From Nibribacter roseus (GTDB lineage: Bacteria > Bacteroidota > Bacteroidia > Cytophagales > Hymenobacteraceae), in assembly GCF_042662225.1 (NCBI RefSeq), contig NZ_JBHSYQ010000004.1, positions 186,001 through 250,000 of the forward strand: DNA of 64,000 nt, given 5' to 3'. Of the stretch, positions 35,605 through 44,150 are shown one piece after another. The notes under the pieces are model-generated. The model did no database searches. It saw only the letters and a list, made by a program, of their open reading frames with translations, and was not told the DNA's origin. The position numbers and the translations under genes were made by a program. The first letter of the stretch is position 1; the number at the start of each line of letters is the position of its first letter.

Positions 35605-35693
35605 GCGGTGACCCCATCTTTGGGTTTGATTTGAAATGCACGTCTTTTTTGGCAGGTGTCTTTCTGCTAAACCTAATTTAAGTTAAGGTATAC

Positions 35694-37253
35694 ATGAAAA
35701 AACAAGGAATGTTTGACACGATAGGTAAGGACCTATCGGCGGGGCTAGTGGTCTTTTTGGTGGCACTTCCGCTTTGTCTTGGAATCTCCCTGGCCTCCGG
35801 TGCCCCCCTGTTCTCTGGCTTGATTGCCGGTATGGTAGGAGGTTTGGTGATCTCTTGGGCTAGTGGCTCGCAGCTAAGTGTGAGTGGTCCGGCCGCCGGA
35901 CTAACAGTGATTGTGCTTAACGGTATCACCAACCTGGGCAGTTTCGATATTTTTCTGGTAGCAGTTTTCTTGGCCGGTGTTATTCAGATAATATTGGGTT
36001 ATTTGAAAGCCGGTATTATCGGTTTGTACTTCCCATCTTCCGTGATCAAGGGTATGCTGGCAGCTATTGGTTTGATACTGATTCTGAAGCAAATACCACA
36101 CTTCTTTGGTGCTGATGATGACTTTTTAGGAGATCTTGCTTTCAACCAGGTAGATGGCCGAAACACTTTCTCTGAAATTGGCTATGCGCTATCTCGTCTG
36201 CAGCTGGGTTCTTTAATAGTGGGCGTTGTGTCTTTGGCGATTATTTTATTTTGGGAGCGTCCGTTCATGCAGCGCCTGAAGTTTACTAAAGTAATTCCAG
36301 GAGCATTGATAGCTGTTTTGGTTTCTATAGCCTTAAACATGCTGTTTAGCCAGTCTTTCCCAGTTCTTACCATTGCTGATACACATTTAGTGCAGTTGCC
36401 AGATATTTCTGGACCTGTCACTCTATTCCAGGAGTTACGCATGCCAGATTGGTCTGGCCTTACTAATCCTGCGGTGTACACCCTTGCTATTACTTTAGCC
36501 ATTGTGGCAAGTTTGGAAAGTTTACTTAGTGTAGAGGCCGTAGACAAATTAGACCCACATAAGCGCCGTACGCCTAACAACCGCGAGTTGAAAGCGCAGG
36601 GACTTGGTAACTTAGTTAGTGGATTGATAGGCGGTTTACCGGTAACTGCTGTTATAGTAAGAAGCTCTGCCAACGTAAATGCCGGTGGTCAAACCAAACT
36701 TTCTAGTTTCTTCCACGGTATTTTCCTTTTGGTGAGTATCATGTTCCTGACCAGCTTCCTGAAGCTGATTCCGCTTGCGGCATTGGCGGCGGTATTGTTA
36801 CACGTAGGTTTTAAATTGACGAAGCCGGTTCTTTACCGCACCCAATGGAAGCTTGGTATGAATCAGTTTTTACCATTCATTATCACTATTCTTGCCATTC
36901 TGTTTACTGACCTTCTTAAAGGTATTTCTATTGGTTTAGTGGTAGGTGTTTTCTACATCTTGAAAGCCAATTACAAGTCGCCTTACTTCTTCAATAAAGA
37001 AAAACACAGCGACCGTGAGAAAATTCACATCAAACTGAGTGAGAACGTGACTTTCCTTAACAAAGCCAGTGTGGCGCTTACATTGGAGCATCTGCCTGAA
37101 GAAAGCGATGTGGTGATTGACGGTTCGCAGTCTACTTATATTGATTATGATGTGCTGGAGTCAATAGAAAACTTCAAGACAGTGGCCAAGGAGAAAAATA
37201 TTCACCTTACCCTAATTGATATACCGTCTGTCAAAACTGTAGGTATGCACTAA
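35694..37253 (+). CDS. SulP-family inorganic anion transporter (probable bicarbonate or sulphate)
   Basis: 519 aa. About 10-12 membrane helices with SulP motifs: FLVALPLCLGISLASGAP, then a VSGPAAGLTVIV stretch near residue 62 and SLESLLSVEAVDKLDPHKR, then NRELKAQGLGNL. A short STAS-like domain follows (about 435-519, SENVTFLNKASVAL, VVIDGSQSTYIDYDV). The beta-carbonic anhydrase gene immediately downstream suggests bicarbonate uptake as in BicA-type proteins; sulphate cannot be excluded. Transcription may be governed by the 11-bp repeat array upstream. Confidence 0.9.
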   Translation: MKKQGMFDTIGKDLSAGLVVFLVALPLCLGISLASGAPLFSGLIAGMVGGLVISWASGSQLSVSGPAAGLTVIVLNGITNLGSFDIFLVAVFLAGVIQIILGYLKAGIIGLYFPSSVIKGMLAAIGLILILKQIPHFFGADDDFLGDLAFNQVDGRNTFSEIGYALSRLQLGSLIVGVVSLAIILFWERPFMQRLKFTKVIPGALIAVLVSIALNMLFSQSFPVLTIADTHLVQLPDISGPVTLFQELRMPDWSGLTNPAVYTLAITLAIVASLESLLSVEAVDKLDPHKRRTPNNRELKAQGLGNLVSGLIGGLPVTAVIVRSSANVNAGGQTKLSSFFHGIFLLVSIMFLTSFLKLIPLAALAAVLLHVGFKLTKPVLYRTQWKLGMNQFLPFIITILAILFTDLLKGISIGLVVGVFYILKANYKSPYFFNKEKHSDREKIHIKLSENVTFLNKASVALTLEHLPEESDVVIDGSQSTYIDYDVLESIENFKTVAKEKNIHLTLIDIPSVKTVGMH

Positions 37254-37255
37254 TC

Positions 37256-37317
37256 AAACAGTAAAAAAAGCAGGCTGCGCAAAACTAAAATATGCGCAAC
37301 CTGCTTTTTTACTGTTT
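37256..37317. terminator. terminator hairpin after the SulP gene
   Basis: Long arms with cores GCAGGCTGCGCA and TGCGCAACCTGC, A7 before and T6 after, starting 3 bp after the SulP stop. One mismatch and one bulge. It should reduce read-through into the carbonic anhydrase gene. Confidence 0.85.
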
Positions 37318-37340
37318 GTGAAAAGTCAATTAAAATTTCT

Positions 37341-37376
37341 GTTTTCGGCCTAAAATTCAAAAACTAAGCCTAAAAC
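37341..37376. repeat. 36-bp palindrome family, copy 8
   Basis: The arms GTTTTCGGCCTAAAAT and AAACTAAGCCTAAAAC flank the loop TCAA. A degenerate copy between the terminator and the carbonic anhydrase gene. Confidence 0.7.
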
Positions 37377-37467
37377 AGGAGTCATCTAATATAACGGGTA
37401 TGGGTAGTTACCTGCCCTAAAGCCCTCAATGCTAAACAACTTAATAGTCTATAACCATTCAAGCATT

Positions 37468-38094
37468 ATGTATACACACTCTAAAGAAACCCAAAGTAAA
37501 CTTACTCCTGATCTTGCTCTTGAAATTCTAAAAGAAGGGAATGAGCGTTTTGTCAATAACCTCAAAGCAAACCGTAACCTGCTGCAGCAGGTGAATGAGA
37601 CCCAGTCAGGACAGTTTCCTTTTGCCACTATTTTAAGCTGCATGGATTCCAGAACGTCGGCAGAACTTATTTTCGACCAAGGTCTTGGCGATATTTTCAG
37701 CATTAGAGTTGCAGGCAACGTGTTGAATGAAGATATTTTGGGAAGCATGGAATACGGTACCGAAGTGGTAGGTACTAAAATTGTTCTGGTATTGGGGCAT
37801 ACCAAATGCGGAGCCATTGGAGGTGCCTGCAACAATGTTGAGCTTGGAAACCTCACTGGTTTGCTTAAAAAAATACAGCCAGCCATAGACCGTGAAACCT
37901 CTACTACTGAAAACAGAACAGCGTCAAATTCTGAGTTTGTTAATAATGTGACGGAACTCAATGTGCATCACACTATTGAAAGAATCAGAACAGAGAGTCC
38001 TGTGATAGCCAAATTAGAGAAAGAGGGCAAAATCAAAATTGCCGGTGGGGTATATGATGTTGAGACAGGTTTAGTTACCTTTTTTAAGGACTAA
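37468..38094 (+). CDS. beta-class carbonic anhydrase
   Basis: 208 aa from the ATG at 37468. An in-frame ATG at 37429 adds 13 residues outside the family pattern. The zinc and catalytic residues are the Cys and Asp-x-Arg of SCMDSRTSAEL (residues 58, 60 and 62) and the His and Cys of LGHTKCGA (111 and 114). IRVAGNV and the C-terminal GGVYDVETGLVTFF complete the family. It interconverts CO2 and bicarbonate in the cytosol and probably works with the SulP transporter. Confidence 0.95.
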   Translation: MYTHSKETQSKLTPDLALEILKEGNERFVNNLKANRNLLQQVNETQSGQFPFATILSCMDSRTSAELIFDQGLGDIFSIRVAGNVLNEDILGSMEYGTEVVGTKIVLVLGHTKCGAIGGACNNVELGNLTGLLKKIQPAIDRETSTTENRTASNSEFVNNVTELNVHHTIERIRTESPVIAKLEKEGKIKIAGGVYDVETGLVTFFKD

Positions 38095-38179
38095 TTAATA
38101 TTATCTGCAATTTTCTACCATAGAGGAAACTTACTTCGCTTTTTCTTTATGTTTGAATAATAGCGAAAGAGTTTTAAGC

Positions 38180-38213
38180 AAAAAGCCCCGCCAGATTTTT
38201 GGCGGGGCTTTTT
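38180..38213. terminator. bidirectional intrinsic terminator
   Basis: The arms AAAAAGCCCCGCC and GGCGGGGCTTTTT with an 8-nt loop, between the convergent carbonic anhydrase and low-complexity genes. Confidence 0.93.
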
Positions 38214-38231
38214 AATTCATTTATAAATAGA

Positions 38232-39659
38232 TTACCAACCTGGTCTGTTGGCGCCTGATCCATAGTTATATGGAGGGCCGCTGTTTCTAGAGGTTCTTCT
38301 GTTGTAATCCTGGTCATCATCACCAGTGATACTGTTCCAAGCCTCTTTAATGCCGCTTCCTATACGGTCAAAGAAACCACCTTCGTCATCGTGTTGGTTG
38401 TTTCTATTGCTGCGGCTATTGCGGTAACGATCCTGGTCATATTGGCTGCCCATATTGCTGCTTCCCATTGAGCTGCCGTAGTTGTTTGAATAACGGTTTT
38501 CATTGGCGTTGCCGTGGCTGAAACGGGCGTTGTCGTCATTGTTGTCGCTCATCCAGCTGTTGCTGCTGCCACTGTTTCCGCTGCGGAAGTTGCTCTGGTT
38601 GTTGGTACCAAACATGTTGGTTGTACCTCTTGAATGGTCGTTGTCACGATCCCATGAATTAGAGCTACCGTTGTTCCAAGAACCGGAGTTGCCGCTATCC
38701 CAAGAACGGGAGTTATTGCGGTTGTCTCTGTCTTGGTTCATTTCATATCCAGAATTGCCTGCGGAAGACTGCCCGTAAGAAGAGCCACCAGTCCCGTATG
38801 AAGAACCGCTGTGTCCAAAAGATCCTCCGTAATTATTTGACTCGTTTGACTGGCTTCCTCTTGAACTCCCATAATTGGAGCCTGAGTTATACCCAGAGCC
38901 TGAGCCTCTGAAGTCGTTAGAATCTCCATGGTTGCTGTAGGCGTTTCCACGGTCCATAGCGCCGCCAAAAGAATTGCCGGAAGAAGAACCGGCATACCCT
39001 GTACGGGCACCCCCGTAGGTTCCTATGTCACGAGATGATCCTCCTGAGTTGGAAGATCCGCCTTGGCCATAGTTGCCGTAGCTGTTAGATGAACCTTGGT
39101 TAGAAGATCCGTAGTTGTTTGATCCGTAATTGTTAGAAGATCCGCGTTCATAGCTGGAAGGTCCGCCGTAGTTGCCAGATCTGCTCATGCTATAGTCTTG
39201 CGTATCATTGTCGTTATCACGATAAGAAGAACCGTAAGAACCGTAGCCTCCTTGGGTCATGCTGTTCGGGGTATTGCTACCGCGTGATGAGCTACCCATA
39301 GAAGAACCGTAGTTGTTGTTGGAGTCACCCTGGTTTTGCATGGAGTGACCGCTCCAGCCGCTGGTGCTGCCGTATTGGCCGCCACTCTGTGGGCTGTTGC
39401 TGTTAGAGTTGGAGTATCCGCTCTGTGAGCCGGAATTATATTGATTGCCTCCGTAGTTTGAGGCGTGACTGCTGTAGTGGCTTTCACCTCTATCGCCTGT
39501 ATTTCCACGGTTCATGCTACCGCCGTAAGATGAATAATCTTTCTCTCCGTATCCAGAGGTACGGTTGCCAAGGTTACCCCACTCACTACGGCCGGTGTTT
39601 TCATGTCCAGAACGGTAGGTATTAAAGGTGTCGAAACCAGAACTCTCGCGATTTCTCAT
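38232..39659 (-). CDS. Gly/Ser/Asn/Tyr-rich low-complexity protein
   Basis: 475 aa, almost wholly made of G, S, N, Y, with scattered R, D and Q, in short degenerate repeats such as NYGSS, SSYG and GSNNYG. Only the C-terminal about 70 residues have ordinary composition (EGGFFDRIGSGIKEAWNSI, then charged and Tyr/Gly-rich). No signal peptide or membrane segment. The composition resembles prion-like, phase-separating domains (FUS-type Tyr-Gly-Ser). Bacteroidota genomes carry related proteins annotated SWFGD-domain, but the SWFGD string itself is not present. Function unknown; a stress or cell-matrix role is possible. Codon use stays open over 1.4 kb, so it is surely coding. Confidence 0.75.
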   Translation of the reverse strand: MRNRESSGFDTFNTYRSGHENTGRSEWGNLGNRTSGYGEKDYSSYGGSMNRGNTGDRGESHYSSHASNYGGNQYNSGSQSGYSNSNSNSPQSGGQYGSTSGWSGHSMQNQGDSNNNYGSSMGSSSRGSNTPNSMTQGGYGSYGSSYRDNDNDTQDYSMSRSGNYGGPSSYERGSSNNYGSNNYGSSNQGSSNSYGNYGQGGSSNSGGSSRDIGTYGGARTGYAGSSSGNSFGGAMDRGNAYSNHGDSNDFRGSGSGYNSGSNYGSSRGSQSNESNNYGGSFGHSGSSYGTGGSSYGQSSAGNSGYEMNQDRDNRNNSRSWDSGNSGSWNNGSSNSWDRDNDHSRGTTNMFGTNNQSNFRSGNSGSSNSWMSDNNDDNARFSHGNANENRYSNNYGSSMGSSNMGSQYDQDRYRNSRSNRNNQHDDEGGFFDRIGSGIKEAWNSITGDDDQDYNRRTSRNSGPPYNYGSGANRPGW

Positions 39660-39938
39660 AGTTATTTAGGTTTAAGGTGAATAATAAAATAGAGATGCCA
39701 TGAATGGCACGTGTTATTTATACGGAGGCATTTATATGGGGTTAGTGCTGGTATTTAAAAAAGAATAAATTAATGCTACAGGTATGAATAATTTATTGGA
39801 TGATAACTTCTTGATAAATAATAATTAACAAGCTAGAATTGTTAATGGGTTTTATTCTTAAGTATAGTAAATGTGCTATACTATTGAAGGCGTAGTTTCA
39901 CTGGTGAAAAAGGGCAGGAATGCGTATCTTTGAAGTCC

Positions 39939-39974
39939 GTTTTTGACCTGATTTACAGAAAATAGCCTTGAAAC
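39939..39974. repeat. 36-bp palindrome family, copy 9, overlapping the topB start codon
   Basis: The arms GTTTTTGACCTGATTT and AAAATAGCCTTGAAAC flank the loop ACAG. The right arm contains the TTG start codon of topB (39968). The rest of the 308-bp gap from 39660 is AT-rich, holds the promoter side of the low-complexity gene and shows no other feature. Confidence 0.75.
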
Positions 39975-42439
39975 TCTGCATAGCTGAAAAACCAAGTGTA
40001 GCACGTGAAATTGCCCATGTTATTGGTGCTAAGACTAAAAAAGACGGCTATTTTGAGGGCAACGGCTACCAAGTCACTTGGACCTTCGGGCATTTCTGCC
40101 AACTCTGCGAGCCCGATGATTACAATTCTGGCTGGAAACGCTGGCATCTGCCAGATTTGCCCTTGTTGCCCGAACGCTTTGATATTAAGTTGATAAGCAA
40201 TAAAGGCGTAGAGCAACAGTTCAAAGTAATTCAGCGGTTACTGGAGAATGCCGAGGAGGTGATAAATTGTGGTGATGCCGGGCAGGAGGGTGAAGTGATA
40301 CAACGCTGGGTGCTGCATCAGGCCCGCTACCGCAAACCCTTCAAGCGCCTCTGGATTTCCTCTCTCACCGAAGACGCTATCAGACAGGGTTTTGCCCAGC
40401 TTCGAGACGGCCGTGAGTTTGACCAACTGTACCAGGCAGGTAAGAGCCGCGCCATTGGCGATTGGCTTCTGGGAATCAATGCTACCCGTTTGTTTACGTT
40501 GAAATATGCGCAGGGGCGGCAGCTGCTTTCATTAGGACGGGTGCAAACGCCTACTTTGGCCATGATTGTGCAGCGGCATCTGGAAATCATGAACTTCAAG
40601 TCTGAGCCGTTCTGGGAGCTTAAAACCATTTACCGCGAGGTTACCTTTAGCAGCACATCCGGCAGGTTTAAAGATGAAGCCAAAGCACTGGAGCTGCTGG
40701 AGAAAATCAAGCCTTCTGAGTTTGAGATAAAAGATGTAGAAACTAAAAGAGGCACAGAAAGCAACCCACGCCTGTTTGATCTTACTTCTTTGCAGGTAGA
40801 GTGCAACAACAAGTTTGGGATGTCTGCAGATGAAACCCTAAAGACAATACAAAGCCTGTATGAGAAAAAGGTAGTCAGCTACCCCAGGGTAGACACTACC
40901 TTTCTGCCAGATGATATTTACCCTAAGATACCTGGCATTTTAGGCGGATTGTCACAGTACCAAAACTTTACCCAAGAGCTGTTAGGTAAGAAGATCAGAA
41001 AATCTGCCAAAGTATTCAATAACAACAAGGTAACGGATCACCACGCCATTATTCCTACCGGTGCCGATGCCCGTGCCTTGTACGGAACAGAAGCCAAAGT
41101 TTTTGACATAATTGCCAGACGTTTCATAGCCGCCTTTTACCCAGATTGTATTGTAAGCAACACCGTGGTGAATGGTGAAGCGGCGCAGCATGCCTTCCGG
41201 GCCAAAGGAAAGCAAATTCTGGAGCCGGGTTGGCGCGTGGTATATGCGCAGGATGAAACTAAGCAGGCCGCCAAAACGCCGGCCAATCAAACCTCTGACA
41301 GCGGAGAGGAGAAAGAAGAAGAAATAGCCGTGCTGCCACACTTTGAAGCTGGGGAGCGAGGGCTGCATGAACCATTGCTTGAGCGCAAATCCACCAGTCC
41401 GCCTAAAGATTATACGGAGGCCACGCTTTTAAGAGCCATGGAAACCGCCGGTAAACAAGTAGACGACGATGAGCTGAAAGAAGCTTTAAAGGAAAATGGC
41501 ATTGGCCGACCTTCCACTAGGGCAGCTATCATAGAAACCTTATTTAAGCGAAACTATATCCGGAAGGAAAAGAAGAAGATTCTGCCTACTCAAATGGGTA
41601 TAGATTTGATTCAGGTAATCCGGAACCCAACACTAAAATCTGCAGAGATGACGGGGCAGTGGGAGAAAAAGCTTAGGCAGATTGAAGGCGGAGAGTTTGC
41701 CCCCGAGGCCTTTCTGCAGGAGCTGCAACAGCTGGTGTTTGAAATGGTGCAGGAGGTGAAGCAAGACAACCACACCGTCACACTGCAACCGCTTGATGCC
41801 CCAAAACCTGAAGATAAAGCAGCGGTTAAAAAGGAGCCAAAATCTAAAAAAGAGGGCAAAAACGGATCCACTGCTACTGATGCCGGAGGCTTAGGTACGT
41901 GCCCGGTTTGTAAAACAGGCGCCATATTAAAAGGAAGCACCGCCTATGGCTGTGCCCGTTTTAAAGAAGGGTGCCAGTTTAGGCTGCCAATGGAATACAA
42001 TGGTAAGGCATTGACTGAAAAGCACGTGCAGGCGCTACTGAAAAAAAGGAAAAGTGGCTTGGTAAAAGGCTTTCAGGGGGCTGGCTCAGGCGAGACCTTT
42101 GACGGCAATTTTGTTCTTGGCCCTACTCATGATTTACAGGCCGTAAAAGCAGAAACCAAAGAAAAGAAACCGGTTACTATTATTTGCCCAAAATGCAGCC
42201 AGGGGCAGATTCTCAAAGGCAAGACAGCTTTTGGGTGCAGCCGTTTCCGGGAAGGCTGTCAATTTCTGGTTCCATTTGAGCTGCACGGAAAATCTATTCC
42301 GGAGAGTCAGCTAAATGCCTTGATGCTGAAAGGGAAAACTGGAAAAATAAAAGGATTTACCTCTCCAAAAACGGGGAATAAATTTGATGCCGCCCTTAAA
42401 CTGAACGAAGAATTTAAGGTAGTATATCTGTTTGACTAA
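39968..42439 (+). CDS. topB: DNA topoisomerase III (type IA)
   Basis: 823 aa. The protein opens KLCIAEKPSVAREIA, the TOPRIM start of TopB, so the first codon is TTG at 39968; an in-frame stop at 39944 rules out any longer form. NCGDAGQEGEVI is the TOPRIM acidic motif. The catalytic Tyr305 is in VVSYPRVDTTFLP. Two C-terminal zinc-ribbon modules (CPVC...CARFKEGC and CPKC...CSRFREGC) bind single strands. It relaxes and decatenates DNA by single-strand passage. No ribosome-binding site is obvious, and the start lies inside a palindrome arm, so translation may be weak or structure-controlled. Confidence 0.95.
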   Translation: MKLCIAEKPSVAREIAHVIGAKTKKDGYFEGNGYQVTWTFGHFCQLCEPDDYNSGWKRWHLPDLPLLPERFDIKLISNKGVEQQFKVIQRLLENAEEVINCGDAGQEGEVIQRWVLHQARYRKPFKRLWISSLTEDAIRQGFAQLRDGREFDQLYQAGKSRAIGDWLLGINATRLFTLKYAQGRQLLSLGRVQTPTLAMIVQRHLEIMNFKSEPFWELKTIYREVTFSSTSGRFKDEAKALELLEKIKPSEFEIKDVETKRGTESNPRLFDLTSLQVECNNKFGMSADETLKTIQSLYEKKVVSYPRVDTTFLPDDIYPKIPGILGGLSQYQNFTQELLGKKIRKSAKVFNNNKVTDHHAIIPTGADARALYGTEAKVFDIIARRFIAAFYPDCIVSNTVVNGEAAQHAFRAKGKQILEPGWRVVYAQDETKQAAKTPANQTSDSGEEKEEEIAVLPHFEAGERGLHEPLLERKSTSPPKDYTEATLLRAMETAGKQVDDDELKEALKENGIGRPSTRAAIIETLFKRNYIRKEKKKILPTQMGIDLIQVIRNPTLKSAEMTGQWEKKLRQIEGGEFAPEAFLQELQQLVFEMVQEVKQDNHTVTLQPLDAPKPEDKAAVKKEPKSKKEGKNGSTATDAGGLGTCPVCKTGAILKGSTAYGCARFKEGCQFRLPMEYNGKALTEKHVQALLKKRKSGLVKGFQGAGSGETFDGNFVLGPTHDLQAVKAETKEKKPVTIICPKCSQGQILKGKTAFGCSRFREGCQFLVPFELHGKSIPESQLNALMLKGKTGKIKGFTSPKTGNKFDAALKLNEEFKVVYLFD

Positions 42440-42489
42440 AGCAGATGGTTTTAACTGAGATAATGTTGTAACTTTTAAGGGTATATAAA

Positions 42490-42518
42490 ATAAAGATAAT
42501 TATAGGTTTTATCTTTAT
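42490..42518. promoter_or_regulatory. 10-bp AT-rich inverted repeat before the GAF-PAS gene
   Basis: ATAAAGATAA and TTATCTTTAT are perfectly complementary with a 9-bp spacer, 51 bp after topB and 73 bp before the next start. It lacks a GC stem, so an operator is more likely than a terminator. Confidence 0.35.
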
Positions 42519-42590
42519 AAACCACCTTGAATAGAACACGATAGCTGGCTGATGGCTGTGCTAGGATAAAAATTTTATTATCTCTCATAC

Positions 42591-43724
42591 ATGGATGAGT
42601 TACTCAGATTAAAAGAGCTTGCTGACTATAAAATATTAGATACTTTACCAGAAAAAGAACTTGACGAAATTGCTCAAATAGCTGCCGGTGTTTTTGATAC
42701 TCCTATTGCCTTGATCACCTTGGTTGATAAAGACCGCCAATGGTTTAAGGCGAATGTAGGGCTAGATATTAGCGAAACTCCCCGTAAAGACGCCTTCTGC
42801 CAGCATGCCTTACATAAACCCAACGAAGTGCTGGTAGTAGAAGATCCATGCCACGATGAGAGGTTTAAAGACAATCCGCTGGTGTTAGGTCACCCAGATA
42901 TTAGATTTTACGCCGGGGCACCATTAGAAACTCCGTCCGGGCAGGTGCTGGGTACGCTTTGTATTATAGATGATAGGCCCAGAACCATCACTAAAAACCA
43001 AAAGCAGGCCTTAATGGCACTGGCTAAAAAAGCGATGGACTATCTTAACACTAGAAAACAACTTCTGGAGCAAGATAGGTTGCTGGAGCTAGAGGCTGCA
43101 CGGTTCAAGAAAATGACTGACCAGGCCCCTGGGGCAATTTACCAACTGGAAATGAAACCTACTGGTGAAATGTCTTTTCCATTTATCAGTAGGGGGTTTA
43201 CTGTCATTCATCCTAACCTAAAGCCTGATGAACTGGAGCAAGATGCCAGTCTGGCGTTCAATGTAGTGCACCACGATGATCTTGAATACGTGAAAGGCAG
43301 TCTTCTGGAATCTTTCGCGACGCTGAAGAACTGGAGTGTGGAGTACAGGGTAATAGAAGAAAACGGTGAAGTGCACTGGCATTGGGCGCATGCCAAACCA
43401 GAACGAAAAGAAGACGGAACGGTGGTATGGTACGGTACTTTTCAGGATATAACAGAGCGGAAAGAATACATCAAAACCCTGGAGCAAATATTGTTTGATA
43501 TATCACATGTCATGAGGCGCCCTGTAGCCAATATGTTAGGGTTAACTACGGCAATTACTGAGCAAGACCTAAATCTTGAAACACTTAAAACGTGCGCCAG
43601 CCATCTTAAAACCGTATCTGAGGAAATGGATAGCTATATCAGAAAGCTCAGTGACACCTATTATGAGGCCCAGCAAAAATTAACCGGTAAAAATGGCACT
43701 GAACAAGGTGAGATAACCTCTTGA
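42591..43724 (+). CDS. GAF-PAS signalling protein ending after a histidine-containing helix pair
   Basis: 377 aa. GAF domain (about 20-160, with FCQHAL and FYAGAPLETPSGQVLGTLCIID), PAS_3 domain (about 175-290, ending TFQDITERKE), then LFDISHVMRRPVANMLGL (His306), which resembles the H-box of a histidine kinase dimerisation domain, and a second helix to the end. The HATPase_c domain that should follow is absent; the gene stops normally at 43724 and the downstream DNA shows no remnant. It may be a phosphotransfer or dimerisation partner for another kinase. Cytosolic. Such ATPase-less forms occur in Bacteroidota. Confidence 0.8.
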   Translation: MDELLRLKELADYKILDTLPEKELDEIAQIAAGVFDTPIALITLVDKDRQWFKANVGLDISETPRKDAFCQHALHKPNEVLVVEDPCHDERFKDNPLVLGHPDIRFYAGAPLETPSGQVLGTLCIIDDRPRTITKNQKQALMALAKKAMDYLNTRKQLLEQDRLLELEAARFKKMTDQAPGAIYQLEMKPTGEMSFPFISRGFTVIHPNLKPDELEQDASLAFNVVHHDDLEYVKGSLLESFATLKNWSVEYRVIEENGEVHWHWAHAKPERKEDGTVVWYGTFQDITERKEYIKTLEQILFDISHVMRRPVANMLGLTTAITEQDLNLETLKTCASHLKTVSEEMDSYIRKLSDTYYEAQQKLTGKNGTEQGEITS

Positions 43725-43781
43725 TGGCTATTTAAAGTATAAGAGACGAAGTGCTGGCGCAGCAACTCATTTAATTATGGC

Positions 43782-43817
43782 GTTTTAGGCCTCCTTTTTG
43801 AAAAACAGCCTGAAAAC
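43782..43817. repeat. 36-bp palindrome family, copy 10
   Basis: The arms GTTTTAGGCCTCCTTT and AAAACAGCCTGAAAAC flank the loop TTGA, 57 bp after the GAF-PAS stop. Confidence 0.82.
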
Positions 43818-43870
43818 AGAACTAATCAATTTTTATGACGAGGTTTAATTAACAAAACTGCTTTTAGCTT

Positions 43871-44095
43871 ATGCAGCCACTGGGTAAATATATAGTTATC
43901 ATAGGTTTGGTAATAGTGGGCATAGGACTACTTGTTTGGCTGCTGGGCCCCAGACTAGATTGGTTCGGGCGCCTGCCTGGCGATGTAAGGGTGAGTAAGC
44001 CTGGGTTTAAAGTATTTGCCCCTTTTACTTCCATGTTGTTGCTAAGTGTGCTGCTTAGTTTGGTGCTTTGGGCGATTCGGCGTTTCTTTGGTTGA
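43871..44095 (+). CDS. DUF2905-type small membrane protein
   Basis: 74 aa. Two membrane helices (about 8-26 and 50-69) flank a conserved central loop, LDWFGRLPGDVRVSKPGFKVFAPFTSM, whose GRLPGD is the family signature. Function unknown. It lies 55 bp before the YdcF-like gene and may share its transcript. Confidence 0.9.
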   Translation: MQPLGKYIVIIGLVIVGIGLLVWLLGPRLDWFGRLPGDVRVSKPGFKVFAPFTSMLLLSVLLSLVLWAIRRFFG

Positions 44096-44150
44096 TGTTT
44101 TCATCCTTTTCCTTCCATCATTCTTAAGCCGTTCTAGCTACTGAACCTGT

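Noticed and set aside
35438..35693. A small RNA or small gene in the gap before the SulP gene
   Set aside because: Apart from the 11-bp repeat array and a -7-like box, no hairpin-terminator pair or reading frame was seen.
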